From: an uncultured Eubacteriales bacterium
GTDB taxonomy: Bacteria; Bacillota; Clostridia; Lachnospirales; Anaerotignaceae
DNA length: 64,000 nucleotides
NCBI GenBank assembly: GCA_934256695.1
Contig: CAKQPE010000001.1
Coordinates: 1-64,000, forward strand
Direction of reading: 5' to 3'
Every line of letters begins with the position of its first letter. Position 1 is the stretch's first letter. The translations under genes were made by a program, and so were the position numbers. Shown here piece by piece: positions 35,654 to 44,938 of this stretch. The notes under the pieces were generated by a model. The model made no database searches and was not told where the DNA came from. It saw nothing but the letters and a program-made list of their open reading frames with translations.

Positions 35654-36937
35654 ATGGAATTAATAGCGTTGCTTGTGGTTTTCGGCGTGCTTATGGTTCT
35701 CGGTGTACCTGTTGCGGTTACAATGTTCGGTGCTTCAATAGTTTATATCATGCTTAACGATACAATAAGTCTTGCCAATATAGCCACAAAAGTGCTTTCC
35801 GGCGTAAGCGGTCAGAGCCTTCTGGCACTTCCGCTTTATGTAATGGCAGGCGAAATAATGAATCAGGCAGGTATTACAAGAAGGCTTTTTAATCTGCCTA
35901 TGGCATTTATAGGCCATATAAAGGGCGGTCTTGCCCATGTAAATATACTGGCAAGTATGCTTTTTGCCGGTATGAGCGGTGCGGCTATAGCCGATACTGC
36001 CGGTCTGGGAAAAATAGAAATGCAGGCAATGGAAGAAGAAGGCTATGATACAGGCTTTTCCGCAGCAGTAACGGCGGCGTCCTCCTGTATAGGACCTATT
36101 ATACCGCCAAGTACAACAATGATAGTTTATGCCGTAGCGGCAGAGGTATCCGTTGCAAGGCTTTTTATGGGCGGTCTTGTACCGGGAATAATAATGGGAC
36201 TTCTTATGATGGCTTATGTATATTTCTTCAGTTCAAGAAAATATAACCTTCCTACCAGAGAAAAGGCATCTGCCAAGGAAAGAGTTAAAGCTGTAAAGGA
36301 AGCAATTCTTCCGTGTATAACACCTGTTATCATTATCCTCGGTATAACAACAGGAATAACAACGGCTACCGAATCGGGAGCATTGGCTGTTATATACTCA
36401 GTTGCACTTTGTTATTTTTATACACGTTTTAATTTCAAACAGTTTGTTGAAATGATTAAAACGGCAGGTATGACAACAGTGCAGATTTGTTTTATAGTTT
36501 GTGCATCGGCTCTTTTCGGTTATGTTGTAACTATGGCAAGAGTGCCAGATATAGTGGCAGATTTTATGTTTAACCTTGGGGCAAGCAAATGGGTAATACT
36601 TCTTCTTATTAATGTATGCCTGCTTTTTTTGGGCTGTTTCCTCAGCATAACATCGGCAATACTTATAGCAACACCTACACTTGTTGTTCTTGCCAATATG
36701 TATGGCATAGACTTGGTTCATCTGGGAGTTATAATTTCACTTAACCTTACAATCGGTCTTTTGACACCGCCTGTAGGCTGGAACCTTTATATAGTAAGCG
36801 GACTTGCGGGAATAAGCTTTGAGCGAATGGTTAAATCGGTTATACCGTTTTTGATACCGCTTATAGTTTCGCTGCTTATTATAACTTACTGTGACCAGAC
36901 GGTTTTGTGGCTGCCGAACCTATTGTTTAATAAGTAA
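35654..36937 (+). CDS. TRAP transporter large permease (DctM type)
   Basis: A 427-residue DctM-family permease with about 12 membrane segments. It is the ion-coupled channel of a tripartite ATP-independent periplasmic transporter. Family blocks are seen in LPLYVMAGEIMNQAGITRRLF, ASMLFAGMSGAAIADTAGLG and AASSCIGPIIPPSTTMIVYA. It uses an ion gradient to import an organic acid or similar compound. Here the large permease comes first, then the binding protein and the small permease, unlike the common P-Q-M order. The ATG at 35654 follows GGGGAGAG. Confidence 0.95.
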   Translation: MELIALLVVFGVLMVLGVPVAVTMFGASIVYIMLNDTISLANIATKVLSGVSGQSLLALPLYVMAGEIMNQAGITRRLFNLPMAFIGHIKGGLAHVNILASMLFAGMSGAAIADTAGLGKIEMQAMEEEGYDTGFSAAVTAASSCIGPIIPPSTTMIVYAVAAEVSVARLFMGGLVPGIIMGLLMMAYVYFFSSRKYNLPTREKASAKERVKAVKEAILPCITPVIIILGITTGITTATESGALAVIYSVALCYFYTRFNFKQFVEMIKTAGMTTVQICFIVCASALFGYVVTMARVPDIVADFMFNLGASKWVILLLINVCLLFLGCFLSITSAILIATPTLVVLANMYGIDLVHLGVIISLNLTIGLLTPPVGWNLYIVSGLAGISFERMVKSVIPFLIPLIVSLLIITYCDQTVLWLPNLLFNK

Positions 36938-36983
36938 AATTTTAAATTTTAATAAAGAGAAAAATTTCAAGGGGGATATTCAA

Positions 36984-38042
36984 ATGAAAAGATTTATCGG
37001 TTTAGCAATGGCAATGATAATGTCTGCAACAATGCTTGCAGGCTGCGGAAGTTCTTCTTCCTCATCATCAAACGCAGGTTCAGGTTCTGCATCAGGCTCA
37101 TCTTCAGCCCAGACAGCTTCGGCAGATGCAGTAACACTTAAACTTACTGTTGAAAGTGCGGTAGGTACACCGGGCGACCTTTCAGCCAACGATTTCAAAA
37201 CAATGGTTGAAGAAAAATCAAACGGCAGCATAAAGGTAGAATATTATCCGGCAGGTCAGGTGGGTACAGGCGATGATCTTACGGAATTAATGCAGACAGG
37301 CTCTGTAGATATGTCTTGGAGAGCTATCGACTGGTATTCAAAGTTTGAAAACGGCTGGAACATTCTTCTTATGGGATTCCTTTTCAAAGATGAAGACCAC
37401 GTTTATAAATTCCTCGAAAGCGATAAAGAACAGGAGCTTAAAGATGCACTCGTTCAGGACGCAGGTCTCAGAATGCTTACAGATAAAGGTGTAGGTGCTC
37501 CTCGTGTTCTTATTTCAAAGAACCCTGTAAATTCACCTGATGACTTAAAGGGCATAAATGTACGTGTTCCGGGTATCGAAATGTACCAGAAAACATGGAG
37601 CGGTCTTGGTGCAAACTGCATTTCCGTTGCATGGGGAGATTCTTATATGGCTTTAAATAACGGTACTGTAGATGCTCTCGAATCACCTCTCGGTTCAATC
37701 TACGGCATGGCTTTCTATGAGGCTGCAAAGAATATTACTTATACAAACCATGTTTACAGCCCATACGTAATGGTTATTAACGAGAACTCATACCAGAAAC
37801 TTTCCGAAGAACAGCAGCAGATAATTACAGAGTGTGCCGAAGCAGCAGCAGATAAATATGTTGAATATGATAAAAAATCAGTAGAAGAAAATGTTCAGGC
37901 TATGGTTGATGAAGGTGTTGTAATCAATGAAAATCCTGATATTGAAGCTTTTCAGGAAAAACTTGCTCCTGTAGCAGAAGAATGTGAAAAACAGGGTACA
38001 TGGCCGGAAGGACTTTATGACTACGTTCAGGGACTGGAATAA
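36984..38042 (+). CDS. TRAP transporter substrate-binding lipoprotein (DctP type)
   Basis: A 352-residue extracytoplasmic binding protein. The signal peptide ends in a lipobox, MLAGCGSSSSS, then a Ser/Gly/Ala linker. The DctP domain follows with SNGSIKVEYYPAGQVGTGDDLTELMQTGSVDMSW and LKGINVRVPGIEMYQKTWSGLGANCISVAWGDSYMALNNGTVDALESP; the Arg of VRVP is the residue that usually binds a carboxylate. The substrate is therefore probably an organic acid. ATG at 36984 with AAGGGGG. Confidence 0.95.
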   Translation: MKRFIGLAMAMIMSATMLAGCGSSSSSSSNAGSGSASGSSSAQTASADAVTLKLTVESAVGTPGDLSANDFKTMVEEKSNGSIKVEYYPAGQVGTGDDLTELMQTGSVDMSWRAIDWYSKFENGWNILLMGFLFKDEDHVYKFLESDKEQELKDALVQDAGLRMLTDKGVGAPRVLISKNPVNSPDDLKGINVRVPGIEMYQKTWSGLGANCISVAWGDSYMALNNGTVDALESPLGSIYGMAFYEAAKNITYTNHVYSPYVMVINENSYQKLSEEQQQIITECAEAAADKYVEYDKKSVEENVQAMVDEGVVINENPDIEAFQEKLAPVAEECEKQGTWPEGLYDYVQGLE

Positions 38043-38075
38043 TATTTCCTGAGCTTAGAAAGGAAAAGTAAGATT

Positions 38076-38588
38076 ATGATGTCATTAATTTCTTTGTACG
38101 AGAAATTTGAAAATTTTATAATGAAAATATTCTATGCCATAGTTGTTATAGCATCGGTAATAATACCTGTTGGACTGTTTTTGCAGGTACTATGCAGATA
38201 TTTTCTCAAAAACCCTATTCCGGGTGTTGAGGAGTTGGCAACGGCAGCCTTTACAATAATGGTTGTTTTTGGCTCGGCAATACTTTTCAGGGACAAAAAG
38301 CACATAGTTGTAGATGTTTTTGTACGTATGTTCAGTGATGTGATATTTAAAAAACATGCTGATAAGGTAAGAGCTGCTATGGAGATTATAGCCAACATAT
38401 GTATGATTTTTATATTTGCTATGCTTATATACAGCTTTTATCAGGCAATACCTATACAGAAAAGTACAAAATCACTTGTTCTTAAAATACCTAACTCGGC
38501 TTATTCAAAGGCGATGATAGTTAGTTTTGTGCTTATGCTTATCGATTGCATAAAAACGATTATTAAGCGTATAAGAGGAATAGAATAA
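38076..38588 (+). CDS. TRAP transporter small permease (DctQ type)
   Basis: A 170-residue DctQ-family protein with four membrane segments. Typical features are VLCRYFLKNPIPGVEELATAAFTIMVVFGSAILFRDKKHIVVDVF and a last span near residue 145. It pairs with DctM to form the membrane part of the importer. Its TAA overlaps the ATG of the FAD oxidoreductase (TAATG), so the two are translated together. Confidence 0.93.
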   Translation: MMSLISLYEKFENFIMKIFYAIVVIASVIIPVGLFLQVLCRYFLKNPIPGVEELATAAFTIMVVFGSAILFRDKKHIVVDVFVRMFSDVIFKKHADKVRAAMEIIANICMIFIFAMLIYSFYQAIPIQKSTKSLVLKIPNSAYSKAMIVSFVLMLIDCIKTIIKRIRGIE

Positions 38589-39847
38589 TGTGCGGCTCTA
38601 ATGCAGATGTAATAGTAACAGGCGGCGGCACGGCAGGCTTTGCTGCCGCTGTTTCTGCCGCAAAGTGCGGAAAAAAAGTAATTCTTGTTGAAAAAGAAAT
38701 CAGTCTTGGCGGTATAGGTACAAATGGACTTCTGGGAGAAATAAATGCACCTTCCGTAGACGGTGAATTTATTATTTCAGATACAGGTCTTGAACTGGTC
38801 GAGGATATGATTTTATCAGGCAATGCACTTTTGCAGAAAAATGTTCCTATGACATCAAATGAAAATATAACTGTAGACAGACTTCGTTATAACGGCGAGT
38901 ATATGAAACTTGCTATGGAAAACATAGCCTTTAAATACGGTGTAAATATTCTCTATGGTGCAGATGTTTGTGCTGTGCAGGAGAATGAAGAAGGTGTATC
39001 TGTAACTGTAAAAAACGGTTTTGAAGAAATAACTTTAAAATCAAAAGCTGTTGTCGATGCAACGGGAAATGCTTTAACATCATTTCTTGCAGGGGTTGAG
39101 ACTATAGAAACCGAAGAAAGGAATATACAGTCACCGTCAATGATTTTTCGCCTTGGCGGAGTTGATAAAGAAAAGTTTAATTCACTTATGCCTGAAAATA
39201 TAAAGGAAATTATAAAAAAGGGCAGAGATGAAAATATCCTTCCGGCAAAAATACTCAGTATGCTTATTGTTCCGAATACAGACTCTGTAGCGGTAAACTG
39301 CACAAGAATAAAGGGTTTATCCGGTTTCGGAATAATAAAACAGTCAAAAGCCATAATTGAAAGCAGAAGGCAGATAGAAAGGATAATTCCGTTTTTAAAG
39401 GAAAATGTTCCCGGACTTAAAAATGCATATGTTTCTGCATTGGCAGTAGCTCTTGGTATGCGTGACAGAAGGCATATAAAGTCGGTAAAGGCAGTTACGG
39501 GAACGGATATATTAAACGGAACAAAATTTCCCGACAGAGTTTCATGCTGCGGATATCCGGTCGATATCCATAAAAATGATGATGTGTGTTTTATGCCGCT
39601 TAAAAATAAAATAAGCTATGTACCGCTTTCGGCAATGCTCCCTGTAGGCTCAAAAAGAATTATTGCCTGTGGAAAGTGCATAGATGCAGATAATACAGCA
39701 TACGGCAGTATACGTGTAATGAGCAGTATGTTTAATATAGGTGAGGCTTGCGGAATAGCTGTTTCTCAAATGAGTGAAGACGGCTTTCGGGACTTTGATT
39801 ATACAGCTCTTTTGTCTGAGCTTGTAAAGCGACATATGAAAATATAA
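38588..39847 (+). CDS. FAD-dependent oxidoreductase linked to a TRAP transporter
   Basis: A 419-residue flavoprotein of the FAD_oxidored group. The dinucleotide motif is VTGGGTAGFAAAVSAAKCGKKVILVEK, followed by LGGIGTNGLLGEIN. The C-terminal part has ALGMRDRRHIKSVKAVTG and RIIACGKCIDADNTAYGSIRVM, typical of this group. The reaction is unknown; translational coupling to the TRAP genes suggests that it oxidises or reduces the imported compound or a product of it. A strong terminator follows. Confidence 0.85.
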   Translation: MCGSNADVIVTGGGTAGFAAAVSAAKCGKKVILVEKEISLGGIGTNGLLGEINAPSVDGEFIISDTGLELVEDMILSGNALLQKNVPMTSNENITVDRLRYNGEYMKLAMENIAFKYGVNILYGADVCAVQENEEGVSVTVKNGFEEITLKSKAVVDATGNALTSFLAGVETIETEERNIQSPSMIFRLGGVDKEKFNSLMPENIKEIIKKGRDENILPAKILSMLIVPNTDSVAVNCTRIKGLSGFGIIKQSKAIIESRRQIERIIPFLKENVPGLKNAYVSALAVALGMRDRRHIKSVKAVTGTDILNGTKFPDRVSCCGYPVDIHKNDDVCFMPLKNKISYVPLSAMLPVGSKRIIACGKCIDADNTAYGSIRVMSSMFNIGEACGIAVSQMSEDGFRDFDYTALLSELVKRHMKI

Positions 39848-39867
39848 ATTATAGTGGCAATATATCA

Positions 39868-39898
39868 TGACCGGTTTTTCAAAAACCGGTCAATTTTT
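39868..39898 (+). terminator. Terminator of the TRAP operon
   Basis: TGACCGGTTTTT and AAAAACCGGTCA form a near-perfect stem followed by ATTTTTA. Confidence 0.85.
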
Positions 39899-40015
39899 AT
39901 GTATTGATTTTGGTATATAAAATACTGCGGATTAACAGATGAGAGGTGCTTTTTTGTCATACTGCAAACACAGCTTGCATAAACTTTACAAATAAAATTA
40001 TTCTGGTGATTGTTT

Positions 40016-40270
40016 GTGAAGGAATATATAGAGGAAAGGGCCGTGGAAGTAGCCAATTATATAATAAAGAGCAATGCTACCGTGCGTCAGACGGCAAAAC
40101 AGTTCGGTATAAGCAAAAGTACAGTTCATAAGGATATAACAGACCGTGTTGAACATATAAACCCTCAGCTTGCAAGAAGGGTAAGAAGTGTGCTTGAGAT
40201 AAATAAAGCACAGCGGCATATAAGAGGCGGAATGGCAACAAAAAATAAATACCTTAATTTGAAAAAATAA
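40016..40270 (+). CDS. spoIIID: Sporulation regulator SpoIIID
   Basis: An 84-residue SpoIIID, the mother-cell DNA-binding regulator that acts with sigma-E and prepares sigma-K expression. The helix-turn-helix reads ATVRQTAKQFGISKSTVHKDITDRVEHINPQLA, and RHIRGGMATKNKY forms the basic C-terminal part that contacts the minor groove. The GTG at 40016 fits both the Bacillus protein's start and the GGTGAT signal. A two-way terminator follows. mreB, a frequent neighbour, is absent. Confidence 0.94.
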   Translation: MKEYIEERAVEVANYIIKSNATVRQTAKQFGISKSTVHKDITDRVEHINPQLARRVRSVLEINKAQRHIRGGMATKNKYLNLKK

Positions 40271-40326
40271 GACAGCAAAATCGGGTTCTGCAAATTTTCT
40301 GTAAATAAAGTTTATTTTTAAAATCT

Positions 40327-40362
40327 AAAAGCCTTTAAAACATTTTTGTTTTAAAGGCTTTT
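40327..40362. terminator. Bidirectional terminator between spoIIID and the symporter
   Basis: AAAAGCCTTTAAAAC pairs with GTTTTAAAGGCTTTT (15 bp, six-base loop), with T's on the right and AAATCTAAAA on the left, so it can stop both genes. Confidence 0.88.
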
Positions 40363-40383
40363 TTGTCAAATATTAAATCTTTT

Positions 40384-41805
40384 TTATTTAACTTTGTTTT
40401 CTTTTAATCTTTTTAAATAATCCTTTGTTTCTTTTACTATAATGCCGTTAAGTGCAAGAATGGCTATAAGGTTAGGGAATGCCATAAGACCGTTGAAAAT
40501 ATCGGCTATTGTCCATACGGCAGACACTGTCATGTAAGGGCCTATAAATACGGCTAATATGTAAAGCCATCTGTAAATTTTAACTGCTGTTTTGCTTCCG
40601 CCTGTCATGTATTCAAGACATCTTTCGCTGTAGTAGTCCCAACCGAGAATAGTTGTAAAAGCGAAGAATACAAGACATATCATAAGTACAAAGCTTGCTA
40701 TTGAAGCATTAAGGAACGGAAGACCTGTCTGGAAAGCAAGTGTTGTAACAGCTACACCTTCAAGACCGGAATTCCACGCACCTGTTATTACTATAGAAAG
40801 ACCTGTAAGTGTACAGATAACTATAGTATCTATAAATGTACCTGTCATTGTTACAAGACCCTGTCTTGCAGGTTCTTTTGTCTGTGCCGCAGCAGCCGCA
40901 ATAGGAGCAGAACCGAGACCGGCTTCGTTTGAGAAAATACCTCTTGCGATACCTTTCTGCATAGCTATAATCATACTGCCTACAACACCGCCTGTTATTG
41001 CCTGAGGATTAAAAGCACCCTTTACTATAGTAGCAAAAGCTGCAGGTACAGCACCGATATTGAAAATTACAAGTACAACACAATAAATAACGTATATAAC
41101 AGCCATAAAAGGCACTATTATCTGAGAAACGCTTGCAATTCTTTTAAGTCCGCCGAGAATAACAAGTGCAACACATAAAGTAATAATAATACCGGCGATA
41201 ACAACAAATATTGAGTAATCATTGCCGAAAAGAGAAAATGCAATATGTGTGCCTTCAGGGTCGAAGAAATTCTTTACGGCTGATGTAATACCGTTAATCT
41301 GTGTAAATGTACCAATACCGAAAAGACCAACACCGAGACCGAAGAAAGCAAATATCATGGCAAGCCATTTCCAGCTTTTGCCCATACCTCTTTCGATATA
41401 GTAGAAAGGTCCGCCGAGAACGTGACCGTTGTCATCTACAACTCTGTATTTAACAGCAAGAAGACCTTCCGAATATTTTGTTGCCATACCAAAGAATGCA
41501 GCTATCCACATCCAGAAAAGAGCACCTGGGCCGCCTGAAACAACAGCTGTTGCAACACCAACGATATTACCTGTACCGATAGTTGCCGAAAGTGCTGTAC
41601 ATAAAGCACCGAAACTGCTGACCTCACCATGACCTTCTTCTTCGTTAAGGAACATATATTTAAGTGCCAGAGGAAGCTTTCTTATCTGTAAAAGCCCCAT
41701 TCTTGCAGTGAGGAACACACCTGTTGCAAGAATTACAACTATAAGCGGAACACCCCATACAAGATTGTCAATAGTTCCAAGTAAATCATTGATTTGTGAT
41801 AACAT
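40384..41805 (-). CDS. Alanine/glycine:cation symporter (AGCS family)
   Basis: A 473-residue AGCS (AlsT-type) sodium:alanine/glycine symporter with about eleven spans. Signature segments are ATIGTGNIVGVATAVVSGGPGALFWMWIAAFFGMATKYSEGLLAVKYR, RGIFSNEAGLGSAPIAAAAAQT and LGWDYYSERCLEYM. The glycine riboswitch just upstream makes glycine the likely substrate. The ATG at 41805 has GAGGGGG nine bases ahead; the longer frame to 41847 would enter the riboswitch leader. Confidence 0.95.
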   Translation of the reverse strand: MLSQINDLLGTIDNLVWGVPLIVVILATGVFLTARMGLLQIRKLPLALKYMFLNEEEGHGEVSSFGALCTALSATIGTGNIVGVATAVVSGGPGALFWMWIAAFFGMATKYSEGLLAVKYRVVDDNGHVLGGPFYYIERGMGKSWKWLAMIFAFFGLGVGLFGIGTFTQINGITSAVKNFFDPEGTHIAFSLFGNDYSIFVVIAGIIITLCVALVILGGLKRIASVSQIIVPFMAVIYVIYCVVLVIFNIGAVPAAFATIVKGAFNPQAITGGVVGSMIIAMQKGIARGIFSNEAGLGSAPIAAAAAQTKEPARQGLVTMTGTFIDTIVICTLTGLSIVITGAWNSGLEGVAVTTLAFQTGLPFLNASIASFVLMICLVFFAFTTILGWDYYSERCLEYMTGGSKTAVKIYRWLYILAVFIGPYMTVSAVWTIADIFNGLMAFPNLIAILALNGIIVKETKDYLKRLKENKVK

Positions 41806-41863
41806 TTTTGTTTTCCCCCTCAAAAGTAAAAGATTAAGCCTGTGCAAAAAGCTTTTTAAATAT

Positions 41864-42000
41864 AAAAAAGCCGATTTTGCAATTCGGCTTCCGGAGAAAG
41901 ACTAAGCTGATAGCTCTGTCCTTTTGCCTGAGAGATTGGCAGAAAAAATTCTGCTTTACACCTTCGGCGCTTGAGTAAACAAGACTCTCCAGAGTATAAT
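41864..42000 (-). ncRNA. Glycine riboswitch with intrinsic terminator
   Basis: Read leftward, the aptamer has GGAGAGTC near its start (41985-41992), CGCCGAAGGTGTAAAG, a CAGAA/TTCTG hairpin and CTCTCAGGCAAAAGGACAGAG (about 41913-41934), the conserved glycine-binding core. Only one full aptamer is visible. It is followed by AGCCGA..TCGGCT with a T run (about 41865-41890), an intrinsic terminator ahead of the symporter gene. An upstream ACCGTATAAACGGT hairpin might act as a partial second domain. Confidence 0.9.
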
Positions 42001-42038
42001 TTGTATACTTAATACCGTTTATACGGTTTATGTGTGTT

Positions 42039-42067
42039 AATATACCACATTTGGGCTTTAAGTACAA
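42039..42067 (-). promoter_or_regulatory. Promoter of the glycine riboswitch-symporter transcript
   Basis: Leftward TTGTAC (42062-42067), 17 bases, TATATT (42039-42044). The start would be near 42032, about 40 bases before the aptamer. The rest of the gap to 42316 has no gene or clear signal. Confidence 0.7.
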
Positions 42068-42316
42068 TAAAGTATTGCATTTCAACATAAGTTTCGGCAT
42101 TATTATATAAAAACAATGAAATTCATTGCTTATTTTTGGACATTTGTCCGTGTGATGTATACATATATGTATTTTTAACAGTACACTTACAGAATTTTTA
42201 CACCATTTGCACAAAAATATTATATAGGTTTGTTAATATCAAGGCATTTAACATTAATATAGCTGTTTTTGGCAGAATGATTAAAATCGGAAAATATTAT
42301 AAAAGGAGTGAGTTTT

Positions 42317-42547
42317 ATGAAATGTCCGTTTTGTGGCGAAGAAATGGTTAAAGGAAAACTGCGAACCAGAGGTGATAATTATTTTATACCGGAAGGCTGT
42401 AAAACTTCTTGGATATATACGTATAAAAGCATGAAAAATGCCGGAGCCGTTTTAGTTTCTCCAAAAGTGTCGGACGCAATGTATGAGAGGAATTGGCAGA
42501 CAGCTTTCAAATGTGATAACTGCAGAAAACTGATAGTTGAGTATTAA
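42317..42547 (+). CDS. Small zinc-ribbon protein (DUF6487-like)
   Basis: A 76-residue protein with two Cys pairs that should bind one zinc: CPFCGEEM at the start and CDNCRKL near the end. Between them lies KGKLRTRGDNYFIPEG, resembling small zinc-ribbon proteins of Firmicutes labelled PF20097 or DUF6487; that name is from memory. The ATG at 42317 follows AAAGGAGTGAG. Repeat R9 begins at its stop codon. Function unknown. Confidence 0.75.
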   Translation: MKCPFCGEEMVKGKLRTRGDNYFIPEGCKTSWIYTYKSMKNAGAVLVSPKVSDAMYERNWQTAFKCDNCRKLIVEY

Positions 42548-43182
42548 AAATAAAAATTTATCAAACTGAAAGACCTTGTGGCGTTGCCCCAATACCCCAC
42601 GATTTTTTGAAAAAAATCGAGTAAAACTTTTATCAAAACGCAATTACATTGCGTTTTTCGGAACAAAATTATAAGTTGTGTTATTGAGATTTGATTTTCT
42701 AAATCTTTATCGAATAAAATCTCTCTTGCATTGATTTTAAAATGTAAATCCTGTATCTGTTGCCCTAAACATTGCATAGCCTATTTCCGGAGGCACATGG
42801 AATGTGCGGTCTTAAAGAGATTTTTGAAGGTGCAGGGAACTTTTTTAAAAAAGTTCCTGCAAATCCCACTTTTCCATTTGGAAAAAATTAAATTTAATTC
42901 TTTTTATTAAAACTTTGATTAAAGGATTTACCCCTCATCCGTTTCGCTTCGCTCAACACCTTCTCCAAAGGAGAAGGCTTTAAAACCCTTCCGTTAAACC
43001 TTCGGTTTGCCACCTTCCCTTTCAGGGACGGCTTATTATTGGCAATTTAATACTTAGTCCCAAAATACCGTGACTTTGTCACGGTATTTTACTAAAAGTT
43101 TCGCTTGAGCCTTTTCAAAGGCTCACAGGTGTGGACGGAGTCCACGGTTTTAATCAGTCCGATAAATTTATATTTATCTTTT
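42547..43182. repeat. Composite hairpin repeat R9 (complete long form)
   Basis: This is the most complete copy. Outer AT-rich ends face each other: AAATAAAAATTTATC on the left and the inverse GATAAATTTATATTTATC on the right. The left arm has GTGGCGTTGCCCC, CGATTT/AAATCG, AGTAAAACTTTT and CGCAAT/ATTGCG. Next come the 250-bp core shared with R8 and R12, a Type II segment (CCCCTCATCC, CCTTCTCC..GGAGAAGG, GTCCCTGAAAGGGAC inverse) and the right arm: ATACCGTGAC/GTCACGGTAT (43064-43090), AAAAGTTTCGCT, GAGCCTT/AAGGCTC and GTGGAC/GTCCAC. Confidence 0.82.
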
Positions 43183-43190
43183 AACATAAT

Positions 43191-44147
43191 TTATACCAAA
43201 TGGCAGGCAACAAAATGCCCTTCGCCTATTTTCTTTAACTCAGGCTTTTTATCTCTGCATACATCACTGCACTTATGGCATCTGCTTGAAAACGGGCATC
43301 CTTTAGGCATATTAAGAGGCGAAGGTATATCACCTTTTAAAGTTTCTATAGTATCGCTTTGGGATATGTTAAGGGAAAACTGTGCATTAATAAGTGACCG
43401 TGTGTATGGGTGAATTGCGTCTTGTGCTGCTTTTTTTGCAGGAATAAGTTCGACCACATTGCCAAGGTACATTACAGCTATATCGTGTGCAAAGGAACGA
43501 ATAAGAGCAATGTCGTGGCAAATAAAAATCATTGCCGTATTATTCTTTTTTTGTATGTTTACAAGCAGCTCTATAATTGTATCCTGAACAGAAACGTCCA
43601 ATGCCGATGTTGCCTCGTCACATACAAGTATCTGCGGATTAAGTGCTATTGCTCTTGCTATAGCTACCCTTTGCCTTTGTCCTCCGCTTAGGCTGTGGGG
43701 GTATCTGTATATAAATTCTTCAGGCAAATCAACAGATTTAAGAAGCTCGGAAGCTTTATTTTCAACATCATTTCGGCTTATTGTTCCGTAGTTTAAAAGT
43801 GGCTCCGTAACAATATCCTTAATTTTCATTTTTGGATTAAAGGCTGCCGACGGGTCCTGAAAAACCATCTGTACATTTTTTCTGTGTTCCCATTTTTCGG
43901 CTTTATTAAAATCGGCAATATTCTTGCCGTTATACAGAATTTCACCTGATGTAGGCTTTTCAAGCTGGGTTATCATTCTTACAAGAGTTGACTTTCCGCA
44001 GCCGCTTTCACCTACAACACCGAGTGTTCTTCCTTTATATATATCTAAGTTAATATCGTTGCAGGCAATAAGTGTTTTTCCGTGAGCTGACGGGAAATGC
44101 TTTGATAGGTGTTTAATTTCCATTACCAAATCGTTTTTGTTACACAA
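43191..44147 (-). CDS. Nickel/peptide-type ABC transporter ATP-binding protein (OppF/NikE position)
   Basis: A 318-residue ATPase, last gene of the five-gene importer. Walker A is GVVGESGCGKSTLVRM, the signature is LSGGQRQRVAIARA, and Walker B is LVCDEATSALD. The C-terminus holds the oligopeptide/nickel extension GCPFSSRCHKCSDVCRDKKPELKKIGEGHFVACHL, whose four cysteines may bind an Fe-S cluster or metal. The TTG at 44147 follows GGAGG and overlaps the previous gene by eight bases; an ATG at 44123 is the alternative. Confidence 0.9.
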   Translation of the reverse strand: MCNKNDLVMEIKHLSKHFPSAHGKTLIACNDINLDIYKGRTLGVVGESGCGKSTLVRMITQLEKPTSGEILYNGKNIADFNKAEKWEHRKNVQMVFQDPSAAFNPKMKIKDIVTEPLLNYGTISRNDVENKASELLKSVDLPEEFIYRYPHSLSGGQRQRVAIARAIALNPQILVCDEATSALDVSVQDTIIELLVNIQKKNNTAMIFICHDIALIRSFAHDIAVMYLGNVVELIPAKKAAQDAIHPYTRSLINAQFSLNISQSDTIETLKGDIPSPLNMPKGCPFSSRCHKCSDVCRDKKPELKKIGEGHFVACHLV

Positions 44148-44925
44148 ATCTCTTTCCCTCCATTTCCGGTACGGAAGATAAAAGCTTTTTCGTATAATCA
44201 CTTGTTGGATTATTTATTACTTCATCTCTGGTGCCAAAGTCAACTGCCTTGCCTTTTTGCATAACAACTATTTTGTCGGACATATATGCGGCAACGCCTA
44301 TGTTATGGGTAACAATAATAATAGAAGTCTGTTTTTCGTCTCTCAGTGCCATAAGCTGTTTTACTATCTGTGCCTGTGTTGTAACATCTAATGCACTGGT
44401 AGGCTCATCGGCAAGAAGCAGTTTTGTATCAAATGTAACGGCCATTGCTATGCCTACCCTTTGTCTCATTCCACCGGAAAGCTGATGTGGGAAGCTTTCC
44501 ATAATGCTTTCCGCATCGTAAAGATTTACGCTTTTGAGCTTTTCGCAAGCCAGTTTCCAAGCTTCTTCTTTACTCATACTGCTGTGAAGGCGAATATAGC
44601 GTACATACTGGGTTCCTATTTTCTGTATCGGGTTTAATGCCGCACCACAGTCCTGAAAAATCATTGAAATATTTGTTCCTCTTAATTTTCTCCATTGTGA
44701 AACGGTATAGTCGAGAAGGCTCTCACCGTCAAAAATTATACTTCCTCCCGTTACTTTTCCGCCGGAAGGCAAAGCACCCATAACGGCACGTATTACCGTT
44801 GTTTTTCCGCTGCCGCTTTCGCCTGCTATAGTTACAATCTCACCTTTGTTTACGGTAAGGGAAAAGTTTTCTATAATGTTGCGTTCTTTGCCGTATCTAA
44901 TTGAAAGGTCTTTAATTTCAAGCAT
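44140..44925 (-). CDS. Nickel/peptide-type ABC transporter ATP-binding protein (OppD/NikD position)
   Basis: A 261-residue ATPase with Walker A TIAGESGSGKTTVIRAV, signature QLSGGMRQRVGIAMAV and Walker B LLLADEPTSALD. It is shorter than most OppD proteins, lacking the C-terminal cysteine extension of its partner, as in NikD. It works as a heterodimer with the next gene's product. AAAGGTGG precedes the ATG. Confidence 0.92.
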   Translation of the reverse strand: MLEIKDLSIRYGKERNIIENFSLTVNKGEIVTIAGESGSGKTTVIRAVMGALPSGGKVTGGSIIFDGESLLDYTVSQWRKLRGTNISMIFQDCGAALNPIQKIGTQYVRYIRLHSSMSKEEAWKLACEKLKSVNLYDAESIMESFPHQLSGGMRQRVGIAMAVTFDTKLLLADEPTSALDVTTQAQIVKQLMALRDEKQTSIIIVTHNIGVAAYMSDKIVVMQKGKAVDFGTRDEVINNPTSDYTKKLLSSVPEMEGKRFV

Positions 44926-44938
44926 ATGTCTGCCACCT

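Noticed and set aside
42544..42777. Short open frames inside the repeats (also 54495-54785, 59448-59653, 61949-62176)
   Set aside because: They follow the hairpin arms, are not kept in frame among copies, lack ribosome sites and encode low-complexity text such as FFSKN. They are by-products of the repeat.
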